64,000 bases of DNA, from the NCBI GenBank assembly GCA_023449855.1, contig JAEXHR010000079.1, positions 1 to 64,000 of the forward strand, given 5' to 3'. Below the pieces are notes generated by a model. The model saw only the letters and a program-made list of their open reading frames with translations, searched no databases and was not told where the DNA came from. The stretch's first letter is position 1, and each line of letters opens with the position of its first letter. Positions 1 through 7,560 of this stretch are shown here, piece by piece. The translations under genes and the position numbers were made by a program. Origin of the DNA: Pseudomonadota bacterium. GTDB taxonomy: Bacteria; Pseudomonadota; Alphaproteobacteria; Rhizobiales; Xanthobacteraceae.

Positions 1-39
1 CGCGCAAATGCGCGCTCCTCACCATGAGGGGCGGAGTGA

Positions 40-573
40 TTACAAACTTCGCTGGCCGCGCGCCACGGCGCGGGCGATCTGGCCGGTGACATAACTCTCC
101 GAACGGCGAAAGCTCTCGGCATCCGGCGTCGCGATCTGCACGTGAATGACATTGCCGGCGCCCTGCGCGGCCACGCCGAGGCTGCCATCGCTGGCGCGTT
201 GCAGCGGCATGATCGCCTCCGGCCCGGCCTCGCCGGCCAGCCCCGTGCCGCCGGCCATCGGAAAGTAACTCGGCGTGCCAATGACGCCGCCGGCGGCGAA
301 GGCTTTGACGTTATTCGTGCTGCCGGTCAGTCCCGATACGATGCCCTGCAATCCGCTCGCAAATCCCGTGGCCGGATTCGAAGCCAGCGACTTCATCCGG
401 CCCGCCAGCGATTTCAGTACATCGTCGAATTTCTGCCCGCTCGCGCCCGACGATGCGAAAGCCTGCGTCATGGTCTTTGCAAAGGTCGTCGCCGCCGCCG
501 TGAGATTGACGGTCTTCGCCTTCAGCCCGTCGACGCGCGCCGCCGCCGTATCGAGATCGTATGTCTCACTCAT
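40..573 (-). CDS. GTA-like short tail tape measure protein (gp11)
   Basis: This 177-residue protein is last in the tail block and corresponds by position to RcGTA gp11, a short tape measure. Residues 15-90 are Ala/Thr/Ser/Gly-rich helix. They are followed by a Gly-rich hydrophobic stretch with AAGGVIGTPSYFP and GEAGPEAIMPL, which is typical of the C-terminal end of lambdoid tape measure proteins. The start overlaps the end of gp10.1 by 8 bases, so the two are translationally coupled. The gp12-15 tail-tip genes would lie beyond the left edge. The family call rests on motifs and gene order. Confidence 0.85.
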   Translation of the reverse strand: MSETYDLDTAAARVDGLKAKTVNLTAAATTFAKTMTQAFASSGASGQKFDDVLKSLAGRMKSLASNPATGFASGLQGIVSGLTGSTNNVKAFAAGGVIGTPSYFPMAGGTGLAGEAGPEAIMPLQRASDGSLGVAAQGAGNVIHVQIATPDAESFRRSESYVTGQIARAVARGQRSL

Positions 574-769
574 GATCCACCTCGCGATCCGGAAACTGCC
601 GCATCAATTCGTCCAGCCGCGCGCGGCCGATGGCTTCCGGCACGCTGCCGCGCAGCGCCGTCATCGCCGCCGCCAGCTCGCGCGGCGTCATCCGCCAGAA
701 GGCATCCGGCGACAGCCGCAGCACGCCGAAGCCGACCTGCATCGCCGTCTCCCATGGAAACGGCGTCAT
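566..769 (-). CDS. Phage/GTA tail assembly chaperone (gp10.1, rcc01693-like)
   Basis: This 67-residue protein contains the family signature: a short lead, then LRLSPDAFWRMTPRELAAA and a helical tail. In RcGTA the equivalent small protein sits between gp10 and the tape measure and is thought to act as the second tail assembly chaperone. Its ATG overlaps the stop of gp10 (ATGA, 766-769), and its own end overlaps the tape measure start. Size, sequence and position agree. Confidence 0.9.
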   Translation of the reverse strand: MTPFPWETAMQVGFGVLRLSPDAFWRMTPRELAAAMTALRGSVPEAIGRARLDELMRQFPDREVDHE

Positions 770-1083
770 CGCGCGTGCTCGCCGAATGTCGCCGCGATCA
801 GCTCCGCGGCGATGGCGACGAAGCCCGCTGCGCCGCCGCTCGCCGTCATCGCCGCGACCTCATCGTCACCGACGGCCTCCCCCGCGCCGCGCAGCCCCGC
901 GCCGATGATGCGCACGAGATCCCGCGCCGACAGCCGCCCGCTGCCAAAACGCTCGGCCAGCGTCACGAGATCGCCCGCGCCGAACGCAGCTTCCAGCTCC
1001 GCCAGCGCGCCGAGTGTCAGCACCAGCGTGCGACAGCGCCCGCCGAGCTCCGCAGCAATTTCCCCGCGATGCCGGTTCGCCAT
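766..1083 (-). CDS. GTA family protein, tail assembly chaperone-like (gp10)
   Basis: This 105-residue protein begins MANRHRGEIAAELGG and continues with LVLTLGALAELEAAFG. These are hallmarks of the GTA gp10 family (annotated as a tail assembly chaperone), which follows the major tail protein in RcGTA-like clusters. It lies 10 bases downstream of the major tail gene and is coupled by ATGA overlap to gp10.1. No catalytic residues are expected. Confidence 0.88.
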   Translation of the reverse strand: MANRHRGEIAAELGGRCRTLVLTLGALAELEAAFGAGDLVTLAERFGSGRLSARDLVRIIGAGLRGAGEAVGDDEVAAMTASGGAAGFVAIAAELIAATFGEHAR

Positions 1084-1093
1084 GACCGCCTCC

Positions 1094-1501
1094 TCACGCT
1101 GCCACGAATGTCAGCGGCCCCGCCGATTCCAGCGCGATGTCGAAACTCACCTCGCCATTGTGCTCGCCGGCGAATTCCAGGCTGGCGATCTGGAACAGGC
1201 CGGTGATCGCGCCGAAATCCGGCACCGCGATCTGGCAGTTGTTGATGGTGCCGTCGAAGAACTGCTGCCGCACCAGCGCATCGGAGGCGCCATCCTTGAA
1301 CAGCCCGCGCCCCGACAGCGACGCGCGGCGCACGCCTGCGCCCGCGAGCAGCTCGCGCCAGCGATCGACGGACTCGGCGTGCGTAATGTCCACCAGCTCC
1401 GCATTGAACGCGACGCGCCGGCTGCGCAACCCGGCGACCGTCACATAGGCCGTGCCGTCATGGATCTTCAGCAGCAGATCCTTGCCCTTCTGTGCGGCCA
1501 T
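1094..1501 (-). CDS. Major tail tube protein (gp9)
   Basis: This 135-residue protein starts MAAQKGKDLLLKI and contains GLRSRRVAFNAELVDITHAESV and later NGEVSFDIALESAG, which match the phage/GTA major tail protein (TP901-1/gp9 class) that forms the tail tube. The frame is open further upstream, but the ATG at 1501 is chosen because it yields the conserved N-terminus and abuts the gp8 stop at 1503. It is part of the gp6-gp11 block, in which each gene touches or overlaps the next. Confidence 0.92.
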   Translation of the reverse strand: MAAQKGKDLLLKIHDGTAYVTVAGLRSRRVAFNAELVDITHAESVDRWRELLAGAGVRRASLSGRGLFKDGASDALVRQQFFDGTINNCQIAVPDFGAITGLFQIASLEFAGEHNGEVSFDIALESAGPLTFVAA

Positions 1502-1502
1502 C

Positions 1503-1922
1503 TCATGCTCCCTGCAGCAAAGGTTCGGTGACGGCGCGAAAGCGCACGACAGCGTGATAGGTGCGCCCGTCGCTCTCGCGGCGGATATCCGCCACGGCAA
1601 AGCGCAGATTGACCAGCCGATGTCCCGCCAGCGCCAGCGGCGCGTCGTCGAGCGCGGAGAGCAGCGCTCCGGCGATCACATGCGCCTCCTTGTGCCCGCC
1701 CTGGCGCGACCAGGCATGCAGCAGCAGCCGATGCTCCTGCACCTCGCCGTCATCGGTGGAGACGTCGGTAATTCCCGCATCGCCGAGCGTCACATAGGGA
1801 AACGCGGCATCGCGCGGCACCTCGTCATGCACGCGCGCGCCGCCGAGAGCGGCAGCCAGCGCGGTATCGGCCTTCAGCGCCGCATGCACGGCGGCACGCA
1901 GCGCCACATGGGCAGCAGGCAT
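1503..1922 (-). CDS. Tail completion/terminator protein, DUF3168 (gp8)
   Basis: This 139-residue DUF3168 protein carries ALRAAVHAALKADTALAAAL near the start, then FPYVTLGDAGITDVST and LLLHAWSRQGG, as in RcGTA gp8. In phages this family closes the head-proximal end of the tail tube. It lies 15 bases after gp7 and directly before the major tail gene. Length and motif order are normal for the family. Confidence 0.92.
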   Translation of the reverse strand: MPAAHVALRAAVHAALKADTALAAALGGARVHDEVPRDAAFPYVTLGDAGITDVSTDDGEVQEHRLLLHAWSRQGGHKEAHVIAGALLSALDDAPLALAGHRLVNLRFAVADIRRESDGRTYHAVVRFRAVTEPLLQGA

Positions 1923-1937
1923 CGGACACTCCTTGCG

Positions 1938-2258
1938 TCAGGTCACGCGATAGCTGGCATGGATCTCGGTGAAGCGGCGATCGGCGCTGTCGCTCAGCGC
2001 GTCGATGCGATAGATGCGGCCGGCATCATTGAGGCGATGCCGCAGCGTCAGCCCGTGCCCGCTGCGCAGCACGATGCGCAGTCGCACCGCGGCGCCATCG
2101 CTATCCGCCTCAAGGCCATGCTGCACGCTGTCCGGCATGACAGCCGCCCAGACGGTCGTGACCGGCACATGGCTGCGCACCACGCCGCCCTGCCCGTCAT
2201 CGCTCTCCACCGGCGCCTCGATGACGAGACGCGTCTTCATGCGGCCGGGATTTCTCAT
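1938..2258 (-). CDS. Phage head closure protein / head-tail adaptor (gp7)
   Basis: This 106-residue protein has the Phage_H_T_join pattern: RLVIEAPVESDDGQGGVVRSH, then VWAAVMP, LRHRLNDAGRIYRIDAL and a C-terminal beta strand. It would stack on the connector ring to close the packaged head. Its ATG overlaps the gp6 stop by four bases (2255-2258), so translation is coupled. Confidence 0.9.
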   Translation of the reverse strand: MRNPGRMKTRLVIEAPVESDDGQGGVVRSHVPVTTVWAAVMPDSVQHGLEADSDGAAVRLRIVLRSGHGLTLRHRLNDAGRIYRIDALSDSADRRFTEIHASYRVT

Positions 2259-2815
2259 AGCGCCAACATCCGGTAGGGCGCGAGCAATGCGCCGACGCCC
2301 GCCGGCACGGACGCGCCGTCCGCCGTCGCCGCACGGTTGTCATACCAATGCGCCAGCAGCATCCGCAGTGCCTGGCGCAGATCCGCCGGCACATCTTCCG
2401 CGTCAGCGCCATAGCCGCACAGCACGTCGAGCGCGATCCCCGCCTGCGCGCGCCCCGGCGCCGGCAGCGCGAAACACGGCGCGGCAATGACATTGGCCGC
2501 GGCATCGACGACAAAGCTCTCGCCATCGATCTCATGCGCCTCGCCATCGGCATCGAATACGCGCGCCGCGAGCAATGTCCGCAGCGGCCCGATGCGCGGC
2601 ATGACGCGGCCATTGCGCGGCCAGGCGTTGAGTACGAAGCGCCAGCTCTGCGCCAGCAGCGCCCGCCGCGTCATCGCCTCGACATGAACGCGCGCCGCGG
2701 CGATCAGGGCGGCGATGACCGCATCGTCGTCATCGTGCTCGACGCGCAGAAACGCTTTCGCCTCGATCAGCGTCAGCGGCTCGCGCACCGGCGGCGTCAG
2801 CAATATCGCGGACAT
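2255..2815 (-). CDS. Head-tail connector protein (gp6)
   Basis: This 186-residue protein contains REPLTLIEAKAFLRVEHDDDD and IAALIAAARVHVEAMTRR, the conserved N-terminal helical motif of gp6/gp15-type connector proteins. A longer frame begins at 2956, but the ATG at 2815 is chosen: it gives the family N-terminus, has a purine-rich GGGGGAA just upstream, and avoids overlap with the divergent trypsin gene at 2890. It opens the tightly packed gp6-gp11 block. It is separated from the capsid gene by about 2.4 kb of unrelated genes, unlike the compact RcGTA order. Confidence 0.9.
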   Translation of the reverse strand: MSAILLTPPVREPLTLIEAKAFLRVEHDDDDAVIAALIAAARVHVEAMTRRALLAQSWRFVLNAWPRNGRVMPRIGPLRTLLAARVFDADGEAHEIDGESFVVDAAANVIAAPCFALPAPGRAQAGIALDVLCGYGADAEDVPADLRQALRMLLAHWYDNRAATADGASVPAGVGALLAPYRMLAL

Positions 2816-2889
2816 GGTTCCCCCGCAGCATGTGAGATGGGACAAATCGGTGCATTGACATCGCGGCGATGCGGCGGTGACATCCCGCC

Positions 2890-3660
2890 ATGATTCAGAC
2901 AGGTCGCGCGCTCGCGCTGATGGCGCTTGCGTCGTTATTTTTTGTTGCGCCGGCACAGGCGCTGGTCGGCGGCGCGCCCGCCAGCAGCGATGCGCTCGGC
3001 CGCAGCGTGCTCACCATTGTCGGCTCGCGCGGCAATTTCTGTTCGGGCACGCTGATCGCGCCCACCCTCGTGCTGTCGGCCGCGCATTGCGTGTCGCCGG
3101 GCGCGAGCTACAAGATCGTGCAATATGATGCGGACCGGCAGCCGCAACTGCTCGCGGTGAAGCGCGTCGCCGATCACCCGCAATTCAACGCCCAGGGCAT
3201 CAAGGCGCATCGCGCCAGCGCCGACATCGCGCTGCTGCAGCTCAGCGATCCCCTGCCCGGCAAAACGGCGCTGCCGCTCGGCATTCCCACCGAGCCGTTC
3301 GAGGCCGGCCAGAGTTACACCATCGCCGGCATCGGCGTGGCCGCGCGCGGCGACGGCAAGAGCGGCGGCACGGTGCGCGCGGCGCAGCTCGTCTCCACCA
3401 GCCATCCCGGCAAATTGCAGATCCGCCTGCTCGATCCCGCCACCAATAACGAGCGCGCCGGCCTCGGCGCCTGCACCGGCGACAGCGGCGGCCCCGTGCT
3501 GCAGCAGCAGAACGGCCGCAGCGTCGTCATCGGCGTCATCTCCTGGTCCACCGCGGCGAAGAACGCCGCCGGCTGCGGCGGCCTCACCGGCGTCACCCCG
3601 CTGACGCTCTATCGCGACTGGATTTTGCAGACGGCGAAGGCGTGGGGTGTGGGGCTGTAG
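2890..3660 (+). CDS. Secreted trypsin-like serine protease (S1 family)
   Basis: This 256-residue protein has a signal peptide (hydrophobic 8-24, AQA cleavage site) and a chymotrypsin-fold domain. The catalytic His66 is in SAAHC, Asp112 in ADIALLQL and Ser199 in GDSGGP, and C51/C67 would form the usual disulfide around the His loop. It probably acts in the periplasm or outside the cell. It runs opposite to the phage genes, 74 bases from the gp6 start, so it is an insertion in the cluster or a cargo gene with its own promoter. Its stop codon TAG lies in the first bases of a palindromic repeat. Confidence 0.93.
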   Translation: MIQTGRALALMALASLFFVAPAQALVGGAPASSDALGRSVLTIVGSRGNFCSGTLIAPTLVLSAAHCVSPGASYKIVQYDADRQPQLLAVKRVADHPQFNAQGIKAHRASADIALLQLSDPLPGKTALPLGIPTEPFEAGQSYTIAGIGVAARGDGKSGGTVRAAQLVSTSHPGKLQIRLLDPATNNERAGLGACTGDSGGPVLQQQNGRSVVIGVISWSTAAKNAAGCGGLTGVTPLTLYRDWILQTAKAWGVGL

Positions 3661-3742
3661 GGCGGATGAGGCGAAGCCGTAATCCGCCATTCTTCGTCCC
3701 ATAGACTCGGCCGGCGGATTACGCTCCGCTCATCCGCCCTAC
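3657..3742. repeat. Palindromic REP-like element, TAGGGCGGAT type
   Basis: The outer arms are TAGGGCGGATGAG and CTCATCCGCCCTA, with inner arms GTAATCCGCC and GGCGGATTAC around a short variable centre. The same arrangement recurs at 56,655-56,742, and a shortened form occurs at 32,009-32,044. It supplies the stop codon of the trypsin gene and could act as its transcription terminator. Confidence 0.85.
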
Positions 3743-3796
3743 CACCTGCCCCATCGTTAATCTCTGTGAAACCTTCTCCGCTATCCTCGGCGAATC

Positions 3797-4123
3797 ATGC
3801 ACCGCATCATCGCCTCCCTGTTCCTCGCCGCCTGCGCGCTTTGCGCCGCGCCGGCTGACGCCGCCGATCTCGCCGGCCACAGCCGCCTCGGCGCCGTGTT
3901 CGCCGAGCCGCTGCCGAAGACCCGCCGCGTGGTGGTGGCCGAGAAGGAACGGCCGGTGGAAGAACCCATCGTCACCTATGCGCCGGAAGTCGATATTCCG
4001 TCGATCGTTCACGGCTATTACGGCAAGCCGAATTCGTATTATTATCGCTCCTATTACGGCACCAGGCCGGAGACGATCTTCAGCCGCGCGCCCTATGGCT
4101 GCGGCTGGTATGGCTATTGCTGA
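3797..4123 (+). CDS. Small secreted protein with Tyr-rich C-terminus, function unknown
   Basis: This 108-residue protein has a clear signal peptide (MHRIIASLFLAACALCAAPADA). A proline-rich middle follows, then a C-terminal stretch rich in Tyr, Gly and Arg that ends GCGWYGYC. I do not recognise a domain. Proteins of this shape occur in rhizobia as small exported proteins. A fragment at 5,075-5,165 ends in a very similar way (SYYY...YG...GC....YC), so the locus once held two related copies. Confidence 0.7.
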   Translation: MHRIIASLFLAACALCAAPADAADLAGHSRLGAVFAEPLPKTRRVVVAEKERPVEEPIVTYAPEVDIPSIVHGYYGKPNSYYYRSYYGTRPETIFSRAPYGCGWYGYC

Positions 4124-4222
4124 GCGCCTGCGCGCGCCGCGGCCTCAAGGCTTTGTGAACGGACAAATCCGAAACGCGTCACCACATGAATGAGTAGCTT
4201 TCACCGCCGGGAGGAAAGCCAC

Positions 4223-4444
4223 TTGGGCAGGCAAGAAAAGACCGAAGCCGAACTGGAGGAGATGATCGCCCAGCGTATCGTCGTGGGTGGTGTCTATGTC
4301 TCCGTCCGCCCCGATCCCCTGCTCGGCTGGCGGGCGATGGTCATCACCGCCCCGAAACACGCGACCTATGCGCAGAAGATGGCGGACGATGTCGCCGTGG
4401 AGCTAAGGAAGAAGTTTGTGTTGAAGGATGGGTCGGAAGATTGA
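4223..4444 (+). CDS. Small hypothetical protein
   Basis: This is a 73-residue acidic/basic protein with EAELEEMIAQRIVVGG, VYVSVRPDPLLGWRAMVI and a helical C-terminus. The frame also has an ATG at 4190, but that has no ribosome binding site. The TTG at 4223 is preceded at a 4-5 base spacing by GGGAGGAAA (4210-4218), so I place the start there. No family is recognised. It lies between a small secreted protein gene on the same strand and a convergent DUF2019 gene. Confidence 0.55.
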   Translation: MGRQEKTEAELEEMIAQRIVVGGVYVSVRPDPLLGWRAMVITAPKHATYAQKMADDVAVELRKKFVLKDGSED

Positions 4445-4470
4445 CGGGTCTGACGGTGTGGCGAGGACGG

Positions 4471-4842
4471 TTATGTCGGTTTAAACACGCCGCGATCTAG
4501 GTTCCATAGGCACATCCCCGCATCAGCTGAATAGGGAAGTCGATCCGACGCAGCCAACATCTCGAGTTGGACACGCGCTTCCAAGGGAGTGACCGCCAAT
4601 GTCAACATAGCGGCTTGGACACGGACATGTAGATTGGGATGATCGAACAACCTGGTAAGCTCACGCCTCTGATCACCGTTCCGGTTTTTCAACTCGCCTT
4701 CGATACTCATCATCTGCTTGAATAGACGATTATACTTCGCGATTTGACCGTGCCTTTCCGCTTCATCCTGGGCAATGGCGATCTCGGCAAAGTTTTCAAC
4801 CAGCTCCGACGTGGTCATCCCGGTGATGGCTTTCATCCTCAT
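4471..4842 (-). CDS. DUF2019 family protein (all-helical, possible immunity/antitoxin partner)
   Basis: This 123-residue protein starts MRMKAITGMTTSELVENFAEIAIAQDEA and continues with NRLFKQMMSIEGELKNR and DHPNLHVRVQAAMLTLAVTP. I recognise this as DUF2019, an all-helical, HEAT-like family. Its ATG overlaps the stop of the upstream small gene by four bases (ATGA, 4839-4842). The base composition is visibly less GC-rich than the phage genes around it, which suggests separate acquisition. A role as immunity protein is inference from arrangement only. Confidence 0.7.
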   Translation of the reverse strand: MRMKAITGMTTSELVENFAEIAIAQDEAERHGQIAKYNRLFKQMMSIEGELKNRNGDQRRELTRLFDHPNLHVRVQAAMLTLAVTPLEARVQLEMLAASDRLPYSADAGMCLWNLDRGVFKPT

Positions 4843-5096
4843 CGCTTCAGCACCTTATAGAGCTCCAGAGCATAGAGACCCACCGCGCGACGTTCGGCAA
4901 TGCCCTTGTCGCTCAGATACTGCCGCGGAGAAAGACCGCCGAACTGTGGGTTTGCCCTCTGAAACCACCCCGTGATCTGATAGTGCTTCAACCGCGGTAT
5001 GCTGACAACATTCGATTTATCGTAGATCTCGCTTCGCGCGAGGCCTACCCGCGCAACGGCGGTCCGCTTTTCGAGGTTTCCTATTATTACAGCCAC
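4839..5096 (-). CDS. Small protein coupled to DUF2019, with NPxxGG-SPRxYL C-terminal motif
   Basis: This is an 85-residue product from a GTG at 5096. A later start is possible because the first 20 codons run antisense to a gene remnant. The C-terminal half reads WFQRANPQFGGLSPRQYL and then ERRAVGLYALELYKVLK. It resembles the C-terminal element of MbcA/Xre-type antitoxins (N-P-x-x-G-G-x-x-P), but I cannot assign it to that family. It is translationally coupled to DUF2019 downstream. The pair behaves like a two-gene cassette inserted between the capsid and connector genes. Confidence 0.55.
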   Translation of the reverse strand: MAVIIGNLEKRTAVARVGLARSEIYDKSNVVSIPRLKHYQITGWFQRANPQFGGLSPRQYLSDKGIAERRAVGLYALELYKVLKR

Positions 5097-5165
5097 TATG
5101 GCGCGCCGCAGGACCTGCTCATTGGCCGGCCGCAGTTCGGCTGCAACTATTTCACCTATTGCTGA
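5075..5165 (+). pseudogene. C-terminal remnant of a Tyr-rich small secreted protein gene
   Basis: This frame reads EVSYYYSHYGAPQDLLI and then GRPQFGCNYFTYC before a stop. It lines up with the C-terminus of the intact protein at 3797-4123 (SYYY.SYYG...R..YGC.WYGYC). There is no signal peptide or upstream domain in frame; the preceding sequence belongs to the oppositely oriented DUF2019 cassette. The simplest reading is that insertion of that cassette removed the 5' part of the gene. The short length limits certainty. Confidence 0.5.
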
Positions 5166-5216
5166 ATTCTACGACGACGGGGCGACGCGACGTCGCCCGC
5201 GCCAATCGTGGCTCTC

Positions 5217-6470
5217 TCAGCTTGCCGCCATCTTCAGCAGCTTGATCGCATCAAAGTCCTGCACGCCGCCGCCGACGCGCTTGGTCGTATAGAACAGCAC
5301 ATAAGGCTTCGCGCTGTAGGGATCGCGCAGCACACGGACTCCAACGCGGTCCACGATCAGATAGCCGCGCTGGAAATCTCCGAACGCAACAGCGAGAGCG
5401 TTCGCTGCAACATCCGGCATGTCCTCGGCCTCTACCACCGGGAAGGTCATCAGCGTCGCGCGACCGCCGCTCTGTGCGGGCGGTTGCCACAGATAGGCGC
5501 CGGTCGAGTCCTTGAACTTGCGGATCGTCGCCTGGGTCTTCCGGTTCATCACGAAGGAGCCATTCTGACGATAGCCGGCCTTCAGCGCATAGATCAGATC
5601 GACCAGCGTATCGGATGGATTGGATGCCGGAAACGCGCCGGCAGCGCCGGAGGCGAGATAGCCGAGATTGCCCCAGCTCCACGATGCATTCGTCACCGCC
5701 GTATAGTTCAGAAAGCCCTTCGGCTTGTTGACGCCGTCGCCGCTGACAAAAGCTGCGCCTTCCTGCATGGCGAAGACGAGTTCGACCTCGGAGGCGATCC
5801 AGTCATCGAGATTGACGGCGCTGTCGTCGAGCAGCGTCGCCGTCGCCGCCGGCATGGCATAGAGCTCCATGGCCGGGAACGACAGCGCATCGAGATTTGC
5901 CGTCGCGGTCTGCGGCCGCGCATCGGTCTCGCCGATCCAGCCGGCGGCGGGGCCCGCGGTCATGAAAGGCTTTTTGTAGACACTGCTCGAAATCTCGCGC
6001 ACCGAGGCAATGCTGCGGATCGGCGAGATCGCCATCAGCCGCGCGCCGATGGTGCGCTCGAGCTCCGGCGGCACCAGATGCCCGCCATCGGGATTTGAAC
6101 CCACCGACATCGCCTTGGTCTCGAGCGCACGCAGCGCCTCGACATCGCCGGCGCGCACATAGGCATCGAAGGCACTCTTGTGCTCGCGCGCGGTATGATC
6201 GCGCGAGGCGCGTGAACCACCGATCCCCGGCCGAGCCCCCCGCAGCAAAATATCGTCCAGCCGCCGCTGCTGCGCGTCCAGCGCCGCATTGATGCGATCG
6301 ACCTTCTGCTCGAGCAGCACATCGCCGCGCTTATGCTCGATGCGCGCCAGGCGCTCGTCATTTGCGACCTTGAAATCCTCGAAAGTCTGCCGCAGTTCGT
6401 CATAGTTTTCGCGCGGCGCGGCGAAGCCGGCTTTATGTTCGGGGGCGGCGTCGGTGAGCTCGAAATTCAT
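5217..6470 (-). CDS. HK97-type major capsid protein (gp5)
   Basis: This is a 417-residue HK97-fold capsid protein. Residues about 20-80 form the helical delta/scaffold region (DELRQTFEDFKVANDERLARIE). The mature shell protein follows, with GGHLVPPELERTI, EMYAMP-like ELYAMPAATATLLDDSAVNLD, GDGVNKPKGFL and YVLFYTTKRVGGGVQDFDAIKLL. The delta region would be removed by the protease encoded at 7561-8199. The ATG at 6470 has a strong AAGGAGT site. Two immunity-like genes separate it from the protease gene. Confidence 0.96.
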   Translation of the reverse strand: MNFELTDAAPEHKAGFAAPRENYDELRQTFEDFKVANDERLARIEHKRGDVLLEQKVDRINAALDAQQRRLDDILLRGARPGIGGSRASRDHTAREHKSAFDAYVRAGDVEALRALETKAMSVGSNPDGGHLVPPELERTIGARLMAISPIRSIASVREISSSVYKKPFMTAGPAAGWIGETDARPQTATANLDALSFPAMELYAMPAATATLLDDSAVNLDDWIASEVELVFAMQEGAAFVSGDGVNKPKGFLNYTAVTNASWSWGNLGYLASGAAGAFPASNPSDTLVDLIYALKAGYRQNGSFVMNRKTQATIRKFKDSTGAYLWQPPAQSGGRATLMTFPVVEAEDMPDVAANALAVAFGDFQRGYLIVDRVGVRVLRDPYSAKPYVLFYTTKRVGGGVQDFDAIKLLKMAAS

Positions 6471-6581
6471 GGTTGACTCCTTGTAGTAGTGGTTGCGTGG
6501 AAATTTGATGTTCGACGATGCGATACGGTCAGTAGATCCAGCGATGGAAGCGAAAATGCGAGAACGCGGGCGGCCGTTAGC

Positions 6582-6600
6582 GCTCGCCCTAACGGCGAGC
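6582..6600. promoter_or_regulatory. Stem-loop ahead of the capsid gene
   Basis: A perfect 7-base stem, GCTCGCC/GGCGAGC, encloses the 5-base loop CTAAC in the 171-base gap between the immunity-like gene ending at 6642 and the capsid ATG at 6470. There is no T tract on either strand, so it is not a simple intrinsic terminator. It could be an RNA processing or stabilising hairpin that lets capsid mRNA accumulate separately. Confidence 0.35.
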
Positions 6601-6641
6601 TCTCAATTCAGATATCGAGAATGGATCGATGGACCGCGAAT

Positions 6642-7097
6642 CTAGCGGCTTCGCTTCTGCCGTGTCGCAGCCATCAGCTGCCTGACCCGCTCAGCGGTTC
6701 TTTCGGCCACCGCCGCCGGCGTTTCACCAAACATGATGTTTCGAAACCTTGGCGGGAGAAAATCGCGGTTGAGATCGTCCACGATCCGATCGCGATAGAC
6801 GATGACACCCATGCCCGGCCACACATCTTCCTTGCCGACCACGTCCACACGGATCGTGATGTACCAGTCCGGAAAACGTTGCAGCAGATTCTGCAGAAGC
6901 TGGAGAATAATCGGATGAAAGAGATCGAGATTCTGGAATTCGAGTTGTTGGGAATAACGCCCCCAGTTCTCATCCAGCAGCCAGTAGTCACCTTTTCCGG
7001 ACGCATTCTTCATGCCATAGCAATCAAGAATGTGCGTTATCGCATCATGAAGGAGCTGCCAGTCCCGTTGTTGTCCTGTGTGCAACACTTCACTCAA
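6642..7097 (-). CDS. Immunity-like protein, second of a tandem paralogous pair
   Basis: This 151-residue protein aligns with its neighbour at 7124-7495: YWLLDEN versus WYLLDED, LLQNLLQRFPDWYITIRVDV versus SLQALLKGYPDWAIALQVDG, and GMGVIVY....DDLNRDFLPPRFRNIMF versus GMGLWIE....DELLREYLPQIFREMRF. No domain is recognised. The first codon is TTG, chosen because it aligns with the start of the paralogue. It is less GC-rich than the flanking phage genes. Single-domain alpha/beta proteins in tandem copies are typical of polymorphic-toxin immunity genes, but no cognate toxin is next to it. Confidence 0.65.
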   Translation of the reverse strand: MSEVLHTGQQRDWQLLHDAITHILDCYGMKNASGKGDYWLLDENWGRYSQQLEFQNLDLFHPIILQLLQNLLQRFPDWYITIRVDVVGKEDVWPGMGVIVYRDRIVDDLNRDFLPPRFRNIMFGETPAAVAERTAERVRQLMAATRQKRSR

Positions 7098-7123
7098 GAT
7101 CCAGCCACGACCGGGTTTTCGCT

Positions 7124-7495
7124 CTAGAAACGCATCTCCCGAAAGATTTGCGGTAAATATTCGCGCAGCAGTTCGTCAGACACCTTGTCCTCTTCGATCC
7201 AGAGGCCCATGCCGCGACGCTGTCCGTCTGCATCGACGCCATCGACCTGAAGCGCTATGGCCCAATCCGGATAGCCTTTCAGCAAGGCTTGAAGTGATTT
7301 GACAATGTCGGGGCGCAAAAGGTCGTTGTTGACGAGTTCGATCTTGACCATCTGTTGACCGGTGTCTTCGTCGAGAAGATACCAATCTCCCTCATAGTGC
7401 TCATAACGAGGCCCCAGCTCGCTAAGATATGCGACGACGCGATCACGCAGAAGCGTCCATATCGGATCATCCGGCAAAGGCTCCCAATCCCCCAT
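7124..7495 (-). CDS. Immunity-like protein, first of a tandem paralogous pair
   Basis: This is a 123-residue protein starting MGDWEPLPDDPIWTLL. It shares the whole domain with the gene 26 bases downstream, so the two arose by tandem duplication and diverged. AGGAGCGGGGG precedes the ATG at the proper distance. It sits between the prohead protease and capsid genes, which are adjacent in RcGTA. Function is unknown; an immunity role is inferred from size, duplication and setting. Confidence 0.65.
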   Translation of the reverse strand: MGDWEPLPDDPIWTLLRDRVVAYLSELGPRYEHYEGDWYLLDEDTGQQMVKIELVNNDLLRPDIVKSLQALLKGYPDWAIALQVDGVDADGQRRGMGLWIEEDKVSDELLREYLPQIFREMRF

Positions 7496-7560
7496 CCCCC
7501 GCTCCTAGTGGCGAACCTCACTCAATAGGATACCGGAAAATCCGCCGATATACCGCATCA

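Noticed and set aside
275..1531. Plus-strand frames opposite gp8-gp11
   Set aside because: The tail genes on the minus strand match families in order and overlap properly. The plus frames have no recognisable domains.
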